From a virus: 64,000 bases of DNA. The DNA lies in the IMG/VR virus record IMGVR_UViG_3300005265_000001, positions 41,898-105,897 of that record; one strand, given 5' to 3'. The position numbers and the translations under genes are program-made. The notes beneath the pieces were generated by a model that was not told the origin of the DNA, made no database searches, and worked only from the letters and a program-made list of their open reading frames with translations. How positions within the stretch are numbered: the stretch's first letter is position 1; each line of letters begins with the position of its first letter. Below are positions 7,228-16,398 of this stretch, one piece after another.

Positions 7228-9745
7228 AGACACAGAAAAAACAGAAGCATTAACCGGGGATTTTGAGCAAGATATTAAACGGCCAAAGGCTGTAATAAAA
7301 GACATTCTTTCAATGCTTGAATTACTTTCCCAACGGGGGGGTAAAACAGGCAAATCTTTTGAGGGAATGTATAATATTATAAAGGACGTTTCATCATTAA
7401 AATTAAGTAAAGAACAAATTGAAAAGTTGACAGGTGTTTTATATGGATATGGTCAGACAATGGCTGACATATCTAATAAAGGTGAAACGTGGAACACTAT
7501 TAATAATGCTTTGGCATATACAATGAACATGCGGTTACGTGGTGTTCTTGAAAATTTGATGAGGGATTTTACGGAAGTTAGAAAAGAAGGTTCCAAAACA
7601 AATGCTGTAATTAAGGCCATTATTGGAAACATTGTAAAATATGGTAGAATGTATTTAGGTATTCATACATTCAGAAAGTCTTTTTTAATGACGGCACATT
7701 TACAAGATGAGGCAGTTGAACTTACTGAATTAACTGATAAATACAAAAATGTATTTGAAGCACGTCGGGCACTTATCAAATTTTTTAATCAAATTCCTAT
7801 TTATGCCGAAAATGCTGTGAAGGTTTTGGGGGAATTGTGGAAAAGTGGGTTTACAGGTGGAAAAGAGAAGGCGGAAGAATTTGCAATGGGAATTGCCAAA
7901 ATATTTCAAGCGGTCAAGTATTTAAATAATGAAGTTTTGGTTAAAGGTGCCGTTGGGTTTGAAAAAGTGGGCCTTTCAATCCATGCTTATCAAACCATAG
8001 TGGGAAACTTAATTCAATTAAAACGCCATGCACAAGCCACAACTGAACAAATCAATAGAGCTTTACAGGATGCAGTGGAAAATCATGCAACTTTAGCGTC
8101 AATAGCAAAAGAACAACATAAAAATTTAGTAGAAGTTGTAAGTGATTATAATAGAGCGTCAATTGCGGCCAATAAACTTGGAAAGGGTGGTAATGAATTA
8201 TTTCAACAAATGTTCAAAGCATATAGAACTAAAGATTATGCTGTTTTAATGGATTTATTTGGGCCAAAATTGGGAAAAATGGTCACTGTTACAATAGATC
8301 AAATGAGAAAAGGTGGAAAAGGATTTACTGAAACTTTTGATGCAATGTTAAAAACAATAATGAGAAGTGGAAATTTTAATGAGGCACTTCTTAAACACTT
8401 AGGTTTTGATGTTTCAACGGAACAAATTAAAAGATTTAGATTGCAATATGATAGATTTATGAAATCCGCAAAACATATTGATTTTGAGGCGGGAGCTGAG
8501 CATTTTGAAGAAGCTGTTCATAAATATGAAAAAACATGGGAAGCATTTAATAAAAATTTTGTAAATCAATTTAAAGGTGCATTTTTAACAGTTGGAACAT
8601 ATTTACTTGATTTTTTTAACAAACATAAAGAAACTATTAATAAATTTTTACATACAATTTCCGGGTTTATCAAAAATCACCCCATTGTTACAATGTTAGC
8701 GGGTGGGGCTTTAACATTTGGGTCCGGAAGTTTGATTAAAACATTATTTAGTAAGATTTTTGGGGGATTTTTTGGAAAAGGTGTGTCTGATAATACCAAA
8801 AAAACCGCCACAAACACAGGTCGTATTTATAGACTTTTATTAAGAGGTGGTATGTTTGAAGGCGGGGCAATTACAAAATTAAGAGGGGCAATTTTATCAA
8901 GATTGGGAATTGATAGTTTCAAATCAATGTTTACGGCAAGTTTGCCCGCTATGTTTTCAAATTTATTTGGTGGTGGAATGATAGGAAGTATTGCTGGAAT
9001 AGTTGGTCCTATTGTAATGGTTATATTGGGATCAATTGCAGTTTATACAATTGTTTCCAAAATTTTCAAATTTTTTGGATGGGATAAAAAAATAGAAGAG
9101 GCAAGTGCAAAATTTTTCAATGATGTTGAAAGGGAACGTAAAAAAATTACAGGATTTTATGAAAAAGAAAGAGTGGCAAAACAAGAAAAAGTTTATCTTG
9201 ATGTTCATAAAGGGGATATAATCAAGTGGAAAAATGAATTAGTAAAGGCCGGATTGATATCAAGTGGCGAAAAATATGGGCTTGGAGAAAGTTTATCAAA
9301 AATTTGGCAAGCAAAACAAATGGGATTAAATGGAACAGAAAATTTAACAAATAAAGAAATGGTTATAATTGCACGCAAAATGGAAAATGAAAGATGGGGC
9401 GGAAAAACATATTCGGCTTGGGATAGGGGTATATTAACACTTTATCAACTTGAATCATATTTACCATTTTTGAAAAAATATAGTCAAAAACGGGCCGCTG
9501 AATATATAGAAAGAGAAAAACTTGTCACAACAGAAGGACGTGGACCTGTAACTTTAAATGATGTTAGACAAGTAATTGAAATCCCAGAAGCCAAAGAATT
9601 ATCAAGTTCCGCACAAAATTTACAAATATCTTCTGATAATTTGAATAAAGCAACAGATAAATTATTAGCATTGGTAAATGGTATTCCAACATTAAACCAT
9701 TCAACTCAAAACCAAAGTCTTGCGAGATCATGGGGGGTTCCTTAA
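7217..9745 (+). CDS. Tail tape measure protein
   Basis: At 842 residues this is the longest helical protein of the tail module and follows the two small assembly proteins, the classic tape-measure position. It is Lys/Glu-rich and helical throughout, with hydrophobic segments near 488-510 (V-T-M-L-A-G-G-A-L-T-F-G) and 588-614 (I-A-G-I-V-G-P-I-V-M-V-I-L-G). Such segments in tape measures help cross the inner membrane. It sets tail length and is ejected ahead of the DNA. The start overlaps the preceding frame by 11 bases. The C-terminus ends shortly before the baseplate genes. Confidence 0.85.
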   Translation: MATKDTEKTEALTGDFEQDIKRPKAVIKDILSMLELLSQRGGKTGKSFEGMYNIIKDVSSLKLSKEQIEKLTGVLYGYGQTMADISNKGETWNTINNALAYTMNMRLRGVLENLMRDFTEVRKEGSKTNAVIKAIIGNIVKYGRMYLGIHTFRKSFLMTAHLQDEAVELTELTDKYKNVFEARRALIKFFNQIPIYAENAVKVLGELWKSGFTGGKEKAEEFAMGIAKIFQAVKYLNNEVLVKGAVGFEKVGLSIHAYQTIVGNLIQLKRHAQATTEQINRALQDAVENHATLASIAKEQHKNLVEVVSDYNRASIAANKLGKGGNELFQQMFKAYRTKDYAVLMDLFGPKLGKMVTVTIDQMRKGGKGFTETFDAMLKTIMRSGNFNEALLKHLGFDVSTEQIKRFRLQYDRFMKSAKHIDFEAGAEHFEEAVHKYEKTWEAFNKNFVNQFKGAFLTVGTYLLDFFNKHKETINKFLHTISGFIKNHPIVTMLAGGALTFGSGSLIKTLFSKIFGGFFGKGVSDNTKKTATNTGRIYRLLLRGGMFEGGAITKLRGAILSRLGIDSFKSMFTASLPAMFSNLFGGGMIGSIAGIVGPIVMVILGSIAVYTIVSKIFKFFGWDKKIEEASAKFFNDVERERKKITGFYEKERVAKQEKVYLDVHKGDIIKWKNELVKAGLISSGEKYGLGESLSKIWQAKQMGLNGTENLTNKEMVIIARKMENERWGGKTYSAWDRGILTLYQLESYLPFLKKYSQKRAAEYIEREKLVTTEGRGPVTLNDVRQVIEIPEAKELSSSAQNLQISSDNLNKATDKLLALVNGIPTLNHSTQNQSLARSWGVP

Positions 9746-9750
9746 AATAA

Positions 9751-10269
9751 ATGAATAGCACAGAATTTTTAAATCAATGTTACATAAAAGACCTGGTTGA
9801 TGAATGGATTTATAAATTTCAATTGATGCCAAATGAAATAACACTTGAAAAAGGAACTAATTGGGAAGATGTGGAAATTCCTGGGCGGTCTGTTCCACTA
9901 AAATTTTATAGGTCGTCAAATTCTGAAAAATTATTATTAAATTTGCAATTAGTAACATCTATGTTTCAAGGGGATAATGCTGAGGCTATGGTTTATCAAG
10001 CTATAAGAAATTTAAAATCAATGCCTTATCCTGATTATTCTGGAAGATATGTTAAACCACCGCATAAATATTTAATTGTGATTAGTAACACTTTTAATGA
10101 CCCAACTTTTGATATGTATCAATATATTGCAGTTTGTCGAAATGTTAGAGTCACTTATAAATTACCTTATGATTTTACAAGCGGTCGATCAATGTATGTT
10201 GAAGTTCAAGCGGATTTTGAAGAGGTAAGAGATGAACCTTATGATTTGAATATAATTAGAGGTGTTTAA
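9751..10269 (+). CDS. Baseplate/tail-tube-associated protein
   Basis: This 172-residue beta-rich protein contains N-W-E-D-V-E-I-P-G-R-S-V-P and a Y-S-G-R-Y-V-K-P-P-H-K-Y-L segment. In contractile systems, proteins of this size located between tape measure and a gp53/LysM protein connect the tube to the baseplate hub; the Afp7/Pvc7-type N-terminal domain is similar in layout. It starts 5 bases after the tape measure stop and ends 2 bases before the gp53-like gene. The exact family is not certain. Confidence 0.6.
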   Translation: MNSTEFLNQCYIKDLVDEWIYKFQLMPNEITLEKGTNWEDVEIPGRSVPLKFYRSSNSEKLLLNLQLVTSMFQGDNAEAMVYQAIRNLKSMPYPDYSGRYVKPPHKYLIVISNTFNDPTFDMYQYIAVCRNVRVTYKLPYDFTSGRSMYVEVQADFEEVRDEPYDLNIIRGV

Positions 10270-10271
10270 AA

Positions 10272-10631
10272 TTGTTAAATATCAGTAAAAAACAATCAAA
10301 ACATTTAAAATATGAGGTAAATACTGTTGATGATAAGTTACTTTCAGATGATAAATCAAGATATTATGGTTTGAAATTTTTAGAATCGGCGGTTGTTACG
10401 GATTCCTTGTGGATTGAAAGTTTTGAAAGAAAAGAAATTCCTGAAAGTGATAATGATTTATACATAGAATTTCAAAAAGGTGACAGATTAGATTTATTAT
10501 CATTTCATTATTATGGAACTTCAAGGTTATGGTGGGCTATTGCAATAGCCAATAATATCCAAAACCCATTTAAAGAAATAAAACCGGGAACAATGATTCG
10601 GATTCCCGATATAAATTTAATTAGAAGGTAG
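10272..10631 (+). CDS. gp53-like baseplate wedge protein (LysM-like)
   Basis: This 119-residue protein ends with a LysM-like fold seen in T4 gp53 and similar wedge proteins: F-Q-K-G-D-R-L-D-L-L-S-F-H-Y-Y-G-T-S-R-L-W-W-A-I-A, then A-N-N-I-Q-N-P, then I-K-P-G-T-M-I-R-I-P. Such proteins brace the baseplate around the tube. The start is TTG at 10272, two bases after the previous stop, which suggests translational coupling. The next gene follows after five bases. Confidence 0.8.
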   Translation: MLNISKKQSKHLKYEVNTVDDKLLSDDKSRYYGLKFLESAVVTDSLWIESFERKEIPESDNDLYIEFQKGDRLDLLSFHYYGTSRLWWAIAIANNIQNPFKEIKPGTMIRIPDINLIRR

Positions 10632-10636
10632 GTTCC

Positions 10637-12031
10637 ATGTTCAATTATAATCAATACATACCCCAACCCGCTTTTGGGTTTGTTCATTTTGAATTGTTTA
10701 ATAGAAATAAAAAAGTTGTATTGAAAACTCCAAGTATAAATGAAAAATTAAATTCAAGAATAATTGAAATGCAATACACACGGAACATGGCGAATAGAGC
10801 CAATCAATTGACATTTAAATTGTTTGATGAAACATGGGGGGAACTTGAAGACGATATTATTGAAATTTATAGAGATGATGATTCAAGATTGTTGTTAAAA
10901 TATGGGTGGATAGGAAATGATGGCGAAATTTATGAATCTCAGTATTATTCTTTATCTTTGACACATATTCGACCTGAATTTAGAATTGATGGACTTATTT
11001 TAACTTTTGATGCTATTTCAAATGTAGATGATTTTTTTCAAAACAAATTCAAATATAATACATTTGCTTTAAAGGAATTTGCGTGTAGGCATTTACCATA
11101 TTTGAATCAATATCTTAAAATGGATCATAAAACATCTAAAGTAAATGCTGATTTAATAGAAAGGTCTCCCGTTTCCCCTTCGGATGTAGTAAAAGCCTTT
11201 GCAATATTTAAAAAATTTGATTATGATATTGATGAAACTCATATTGTTTTGCACCATTGGTCCCATACAAAAACGATTAGACAACCTTGGGTTCCACCAA
11301 TGAATGATGTTACAATTGGGAGCTATATAAAAGATGAAATTCTACCAATTTCATGTGGTAGAAACAATAAACCTGGATATTATTTTTGGGTTGAAGACGG
11401 GGAAGAAAGGCCAAAAATAATTTTTAAACAAATGAAAGAAAGTGATGATGTTTTGAAATATATATATTTAAGAGAAGAAAATAGTGAAGTGATAAGTTTT
11501 AGTCCCGTTTTATTAGGAAAATTTGCAAGTTTAAAAACACCTTCTGAATCAATGCAATATGTAGATTTGCAAACAGGGCACAAAAAAATCATACTGAAAC
11601 ATGCGGAGAGGGTTAATTGTGGTGGAAATAATCATTTGCCAATTGATAAAATAGGCGGGAATTATGTTACTTTGAAAAAAAGAGATAATGACACAATACC
11701 AGAAAAAGAAAAAATTGCGAAAAACACACATAATATTAAAGATCAACATCACACCCTTGAAATGAGTGAAATTAAAACGGCGCATAGTATGATTTATGAT
11801 ATGAATACAACTTTTGAGGCGGAATTGCGTATAATTTGCAACCCTAAATTAAATCCATACGCAACAATTTATGTAGAAGTTCCAAAACCAAACGGGGAAC
11901 TTCATTATGCAAGTGGGCAATATAGAATAACCGAAATCACAGATAGATATGTTAATGGTGTTTTGGAATCAACTATAAAATTGATAAGAAATTCACTTTT
12001 AACACAATCACAACAAGTGGTGAAAGACTAA
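10637..12031 (+). CDS. Baseplate hub protein (gp27/gpD-like)
   Basis: The 464-residue protein has the layout of phage hub proteins related to T4 gp27, P2 gpD and VgrG. The beta-rich N-terminus (A-F-G-F-V-H-F-E-L-F) is followed by M-A-N-R-A-N-Q-L-T-F-K-L-F-D-E, E-I-Y-R-D-D-D and L-L-K-Y-G-W. It lies between the gp53-like gene and the OB-fold spike gene, and its stop overlaps the spike ATG (TAATG). It should form the trimeric adaptor between the sixfold tube and threefold spike. No lysozyme domain is seen. Confidence 0.8.
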   Translation: MFNYNQYIPQPAFGFVHFELFNRNKKVVLKTPSINEKLNSRIIEMQYTRNMANRANQLTFKLFDETWGELEDDIIEIYRDDDSRLLLKYGWIGNDGEIYESQYYSLSLTHIRPEFRIDGLILTFDAISNVDDFFQNKFKYNTFALKEFACRHLPYLNQYLKMDHKTSKVNADLIERSPVSPSDVVKAFAIFKKFDYDIDETHIVLHHWSHTKTIRQPWVPPMNDVTIGSYIKDEILPISCGRNNKPGYYFWVEDGEERPKIIFKQMKESDDVLKYIYLREENSEVISFSPVLLGKFASLKTPSESMQYVDLQTGHKKIILKHAERVNCGGNNHLPIDKIGGNYVTLKKRDNDTIPEKEKIAKNTHNIKDQHHTLEMSEIKTAHSMIYDMNTTFEAELRIICNPKLNPYATIYVEVPKPNGELHYASGQYRITEITDRYVNGVLESTIKLIRNSLLTQSQQVVKD

Positions 12032-12999
12032 TGATAACAGGAATTTTTTTAGCAACAGTTGAATATAATCTTGACCCATTACAAAGGGGGAGAATAAAGG
12101 TAAGAGTCAATGGAATTGATGATATGGATAAACCAGTTGATGATTTGAATTGGGCGGAAATTATTAATATTGGGGGGGCTGGAAATGATTTTGGAAATAT
12201 AAATATCCCTGAAGTGGGTTCAACTGTTTACGTTTCTTTTTTAAATGGTGATCCTAATAAACCTTTGGTTTTGGGGGGATATTATCAACATTCGGCAAAT
12301 GATAAAAATTATGTTTTTAATGAGGAAAGTGAAAAATTAAGAGAAAATATTTATGAAGATGTTGGAGAAATGTGGGCTGTTACTACAACTCCAATTATAC
12401 CAACACCGCATAATATTAATGAATATCCAATAGAAAGTCAAACATTATTGAATAATCAACCAACAAAAAGATTATCAAAAACTTTAAAAGGGCACACAAT
12501 TTTAATTGATGATATGGATGGAGAAGAGTCTTTTGAAATTATAGACAGGGCGGGGCAACTTTTAAAATTCAGGGCGAATGTTATAAAGAATCACAATGCA
12601 CTTAACAAAAACAGACGTGGTATAAAAAGAGCGGATGCAAAAAACACCTTTTCAAATGATATTTTTGAAGATAGTGGAACCGAAATTGATTTACTTGACA
12701 TAAAAGGGCAAGGACTTAAAATCAAATCCAAAAAACACTTGGAAGAAATAAACATAAAATCTATTTCAAAAGATAGCACACAGGAAATTCAATTAAATTC
12801 AGGAAAAGATGATTTTAACATAACAATAAAAAACAAAAATTCTCAATCAACTATTAGAATAAATAATGGAGAAGTTTCTATATTTTCAAATGGCAACATA
12901 AATATCATATCGGACAAAAACATTGTAATGAGTGGCAAACAAATAATAACAAATGAAACAAATGAAATTGATGATGAATTTTTTACGGGAAAAGACTAA
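12031..12999 (+). CDS. Central spike protein with gp5-type OB-fold
   Basis: Residues 1-90 form a recognisable gp5/VgrG OB-fold: G-R-I-K-V-R-V-N-G-I-D, then D-L-N-W-A-E-I, then N-I-P-E-V-G-S-T-V-Y-V-S-F-L-N-G-D-P-N-K-P-L-V-L-G. The rest is a beta-strand repeat region (S-I-F-S-N-G-N-I-N-I-I-S-D-K-N-I-V-M-S-G) like the gp5 C-terminal needle. There is no embedded lysozyme domain. The protein pierces the outer membrane and sits on the hub trimer. It overlaps both neighbours by one base (TAATG junctions), a tightly coupled hub-spike set. Confidence 0.85.
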   Translation: MITGIFLATVEYNLDPLQRGRIKVRVNGIDDMDKPVDDLNWAEIINIGGAGNDFGNINIPEVGSTVYVSFLNGDPNKPLVLGGYYQHSANDKNYVFNEESEKLRENIYEDVGEMWAVTTTPIIPTPHNINEYPIESQTLLNNQPTKRLSKTLKGHTILIDDMDGEESFEIIDRAGQLLKFRANVIKNHNALNKNRRGIKRADAKNTFSNDIFEDSGTEIDLLDIKGQGLKIKSKKHLEEINIKSISKDSTQEIQLNSGKDDFNITIKNKNSQSTIRINNGEVSIFSNGNINIISDKNIVMSGKQIITNETNEIDDEFFTGKD

Positions 13000-14951
13000 T
13001 GGGTGATATACAGAATCTTATTGATAAATCTTTAACTGAAAGTGAAAATTTTGTGTCTTCAATTAACTGTATTCGGTTAAATGATACAAATGTCAATTTA
13101 CCACGTGGAAATTCCATTAGATTTTATCATAGCAAAATTACAGGTATATTTAAAAATGTCGAAACATATAAGGGGCGGGGGGATATTTTCAATAAAAGGG
13201 AACAAACTGAATTTATTGATGATAATAACAAATATTATAATGCAATAGTAACAGAATATTCCCTTTTTAATAAATTCCATGTGAAAGGATCGGAAATAAT
13301 TGCAGTTTCAACAACATTTCAAGAAATTGAGCTTGATGGTTGCAATGCAAAAATTATTGGAAATCCCTATTATGGTGATATTATTGAGGATTATCATGGA
13401 GCCATTAAAGATACTTATATAAATGTTACAAATGGGAAATTGATAATCAAACACATGATAATAAAAAATTTGGATGTTTTACTCAAAGATTGTGAAAATG
13501 CTGTAATTGAATTTATAAATTGTGATTTTGATGCTATTAAAGAATTTGGGAATGTTACAAATTGTGAGATATATTTTGCACAATGTAGGGGAGTATCATT
13601 TTTGAGAAAAGGGCTTGTAATGACCAAGTCAAAAATTACTATAAATAATCAAGAAATAAAAAGTAGAAATGATGTAATTTTTAGTGGCACAGAATCGGAA
13701 ATAATTATAAACAATTCTCCCAATATATACTCTTCGGTTGGAATTGTAAATGGAAATGGAACTGATATTAGTATTTATAATTCAAAAATAGATGGAAATC
13801 CTCAATGCGCTTTTGAATTGAGTAATAAAAGCAATTTGAAAATTTCAAAAATTTTTGATGATATAAATTCAGAAGTCTTTCTTAAAAGTAATGATTCGGC
13901 AATTGATATAAATAATATTCAATCAATATATTCTGAATCAAGTTGTTTTAGTGTTAAAAATTCTTTTGTGAAATTGAATGGGTTTAATATTATTGAAAGT
14001 CAAGATGAAATAATCAATTCAAATCAATCAACCATTAATTATTTCGACGGGAACACAATAAAAGGAATTTCTTTGACTTCTAATAATGATAATTCAATTT
14101 TGTTTAAATCTATAAATACTATTGAAATAGAAACATCGTCATATACCAATTCAAATGTTAAATTTATTGATATAACAGATTTAGATAGTATTATAAATTA
14201 TAGTAATTCCAATATATTGAAACTTAATGTTGATACAATAGATAAAGACATAACAACAAACAATTCTAATTTATCTATATATAATAATAGAATACTTAAA
14301 AATGTCACAGCAAGCAATAAAAGCATTTTTAAGATTTTAACATTTAATGAAATGGGCAATTTTACTTCAAATGATAGTGTGGCAATTATAAAAAAAGGAA
14401 CTAAAACAGGAAATATAAATTTGAATGGATCAAAGATAAAAATAGCAAATCTTAATGAAATTGGGTCAATCAACGCAAATAATGATAGTTATTTGGAGGT
14501 AAAATATATTTCAAATGTTGATGATATAAATGTTTCAGATGGTAGATTCTTAAATCTTTATGATTTGGCTATAACAAGTGGATTGAACTTTGATGGATTT
14601 ACTTGTATTTCTAAAGATATAAAAATGGGGTCTTTAAATATTGCCGCAAAAAAAGCGGATTTGTTAAAAATTTATTGTAAAGGAACAATGGAAATTTCGG
14701 GGGCATCTAATGTTGATATGGCCGATATTAGAACAAACGGTTTAAATATAGCAAATTCGTCTAATGTAATGGGAAAAACAGTAAATTCGGGAAGTTTAAA
14801 TATTAGTGGTGGAAGTGTAAATATAAACATTTCGGGTCTTAATGGATGCGGAACTATTTCTGTAAGTAGTTCTCATGATGTTAGCATTTCGCCTGTTACT
14901 GCCACAAACATCACAATATCCAATTCTAAATGTAATTTGATAAATTATTAA
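12999..14951 (+). CDS. Large beta-helix protein downstream of spike
   Basis: This 650-residue Asn/Ser/Ile-rich protein is built of short strand repeats such as N-L-K-I-S-K-I, S-E-I-I-I-N-N-S and G-S-L-N-I-S-G-G-S-V-N-I-N-I-S-G, the look of a long right-handed beta-helix. It follows the spike gene with a one-base overlap, so it may form the spike tip, a needle extension or a short tailspike. No catalytic residues can be recognised. The beta-helical N-terminus of the kelch protein at 2019 is of the same style. The enzymatic or receptor role is unknown. Confidence 0.7.
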   Translation: MGDIQNLIDKSLTESENFVSSINCIRLNDTNVNLPRGNSIRFYHSKITGIFKNVETYKGRGDIFNKREQTEFIDDNNKYYNAIVTEYSLFNKFHVKGSEIIAVSTTFQEIELDGCNAKIIGNPYYGDIIEDYHGAIKDTYINVTNGKLIIKHMIIKNLDVLLKDCENAVIEFINCDFDAIKEFGNVTNCEIYFAQCRGVSFLRKGLVMTKSKITINNQEIKSRNDVIFSGTESEIIINNSPNIYSSVGIVNGNGTDISIYNSKIDGNPQCAFELSNKSNLKISKIFDDINSEVFLKSNDSAIDINNIQSIYSESSCFSVKNSFVKLNGFNIIESQDEIINSNQSTINYFDGNTIKGISLTSNNDNSILFKSINTIEIETSSYTNSNVKFIDITDLDSIINYSNSNILKLNVDTIDKDITTNNSNLSIYNNRILKNVTASNKSIFKILTFNEMGNFTSNDSVAIIKKGTKTGNINLNGSKIKIANLNEIGSINANNDSYLEVKYISNVDDINVSDGRFLNLYDLAITSGLNFDGFTCISKDIKMGSLNIAAKKADLLKIYCKGTMEISGASNVDMADIRTNGLNIANSSNVMGKTVNSGSLNISGGSVNINISGLNGCGTISVSSSHDVSISPVTATNITISNSKCNLINY

Positions 14952-14974
14952 AATAAAAACAAAGGATAATAAAA

Positions 14975-16396
14975 ATGGATTTAGAACCAAGAATTTCATA
15001 CATAAATAAAACTTATGATGATATTAAAGAATATATTATAAGGTTAATTCCAAAAATAACTGATAAATGGACAAATTTCAATGAATCTGATATTGGGATT
15101 GTTATTATTGAATTATTTGCGGCAATTGCAGATATGTTAAATTTTTATATTGATAATCAAGCCAATGAATCCTATCTCAAAACCGCACTTGAAAGAAAAA
15201 ATATCTATAAATTAGTTCAATTAATTGGTTATAAACCACACAATTATATATCCTCACAGGGAACGGCAATAATTTCAATTGATAGTCCAATTTCAAATGA
15301 TATTTTGATACCAAAATGGACACAAATATCCTCAAAATCTAATCTAAAATTTTATACAATGGAAGAGGCAATTATTCATGCGGGTGATGTTTCCACAAGT
15401 GTTAAAATAAAAGAAGGATTGTTGGCAATTGAAACAGTAAATTCACCTGGTATTCAAGATTGGGAATATAAATTAAACAATCCACAAATTGATATAACAA
15501 CTATTTCAGTTCGATTCAATAATATTGAATGGGAATGGAAAAAAACACTTATAAATTCCACAAAAGATGATACTCATTACACAACTTATTTGGATGCGGA
15601 GGGAAATGTGTATTTAATTTTTGGAGATGGTATAAATGGAAAAATGCCGGATTTAGAAGATGTTGGAGAAATTAAATACTTGTTATCAAATGGAGAAATT
15701 GGAAATGTTGGTAGTGATTTTTTGACAAATATAGACAATGTGATTTATGATTCGGCTGGAAATAAAATTGACAATATCAATGTTCAAAATAATGAAAATA
15801 TTACGGGGGGAACGGGGGTAGAAACACTTAATCATATCAAAAAGTATGCTGGAAAAGAATTACGGACACTTGATAGAATGGTGACAGTTGATGATTATAA
15901 AACTATTATAGATTTACACCCCTCTATTTGTAAATCTGCGGTTTATGATATTTCAAATGCCGATAAAATTCCATTTCGATTTGCAAAGATTTATGCCATT
16001 CCTAATGGAGGTGGAAATTTAACAACATCTCAAAAGGCAGATTTGCTTGAATATGTCTCAAATTATGCTTTAATTGGAACAACTGCTATTATTGATGATG
16101 TGAAATACAAAAATATTGATTTTGAAATAAATGCCTATTATTATTCACAATATGATAAAAATGTGATTAAAAATACTTTGAATCAGATTATTACTGATTA
16201 TTTTTCCGTGGAATCTGAATATATTGAATTTGGAACTAATATTGTAAATTTAACTGAATTATATTCAATGTTAAATGAGGTTGAAGGTGTAGCATACATT
16301 GACAACATAAATCCAACTGAAAGTTTTATTGAATTGGAAGAGGGCGAATATCCTCTATTATCAACATATAAAATAAATATGGAAAAGGTGAATTAA
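14975..16396 (+). CDS. Baseplate wedge protein, gpJ/gp6-like
   Basis: The 473-residue protein matches the baseplate J family. The N-terminus has W-T-N-F-N-E-S-D-I-G-I-V-I-I-E-L-F-A-A-I-A-D, then Y-L-K-T-A-L-E-R and I-G-Y-K-P. The middle has F-G-D-G-I-N-G-K-M-P and the C-terminal half R-T-L-D-R-M-V-T-V-D-D-Y-K-T. These proteins form the wedge ring that couples baseplate opening to sheath contraction. The gene has an AAAGGAT-type ribosome site and is followed two bases later by a membrane-anchored protein. Confidence 0.9.
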   Translation: MDLEPRISYINKTYDDIKEYIIRLIPKITDKWTNFNESDIGIVIIELFAAIADMLNFYIDNQANESYLKTALERKNIYKLVQLIGYKPHNYISSQGTAIISIDSPISNDILIPKWTQISSKSNLKFYTMEEAIIHAGDVSTSVKIKEGLLAIETVNSPGIQDWEYKLNNPQIDITTISVRFNNIEWEWKKTLINSTKDDTHYTTYLDAEGNVYLIFGDGINGKMPDLEDVGEIKYLLSNGEIGNVGSDFLTNIDNVIYDSAGNKIDNINVQNNENITGGTGVETLNHIKKYAGKELRTLDRMVTVDDYKTIIDLHPSICKSAVYDISNADKIPFRFAKIYAIPNGGGNLTTSQKADLLEYVSNYALIGTTAIIDDVKYKNIDFEINAYYYSQYDKNVIKNTLNQIITDYFSVESEYIEFGTNIVNLTELYSMLNEVEGVAYIDNINPTESFIELEEGEYPLLSTYKINMEKVN

Positions 16397-16398
16397 CT

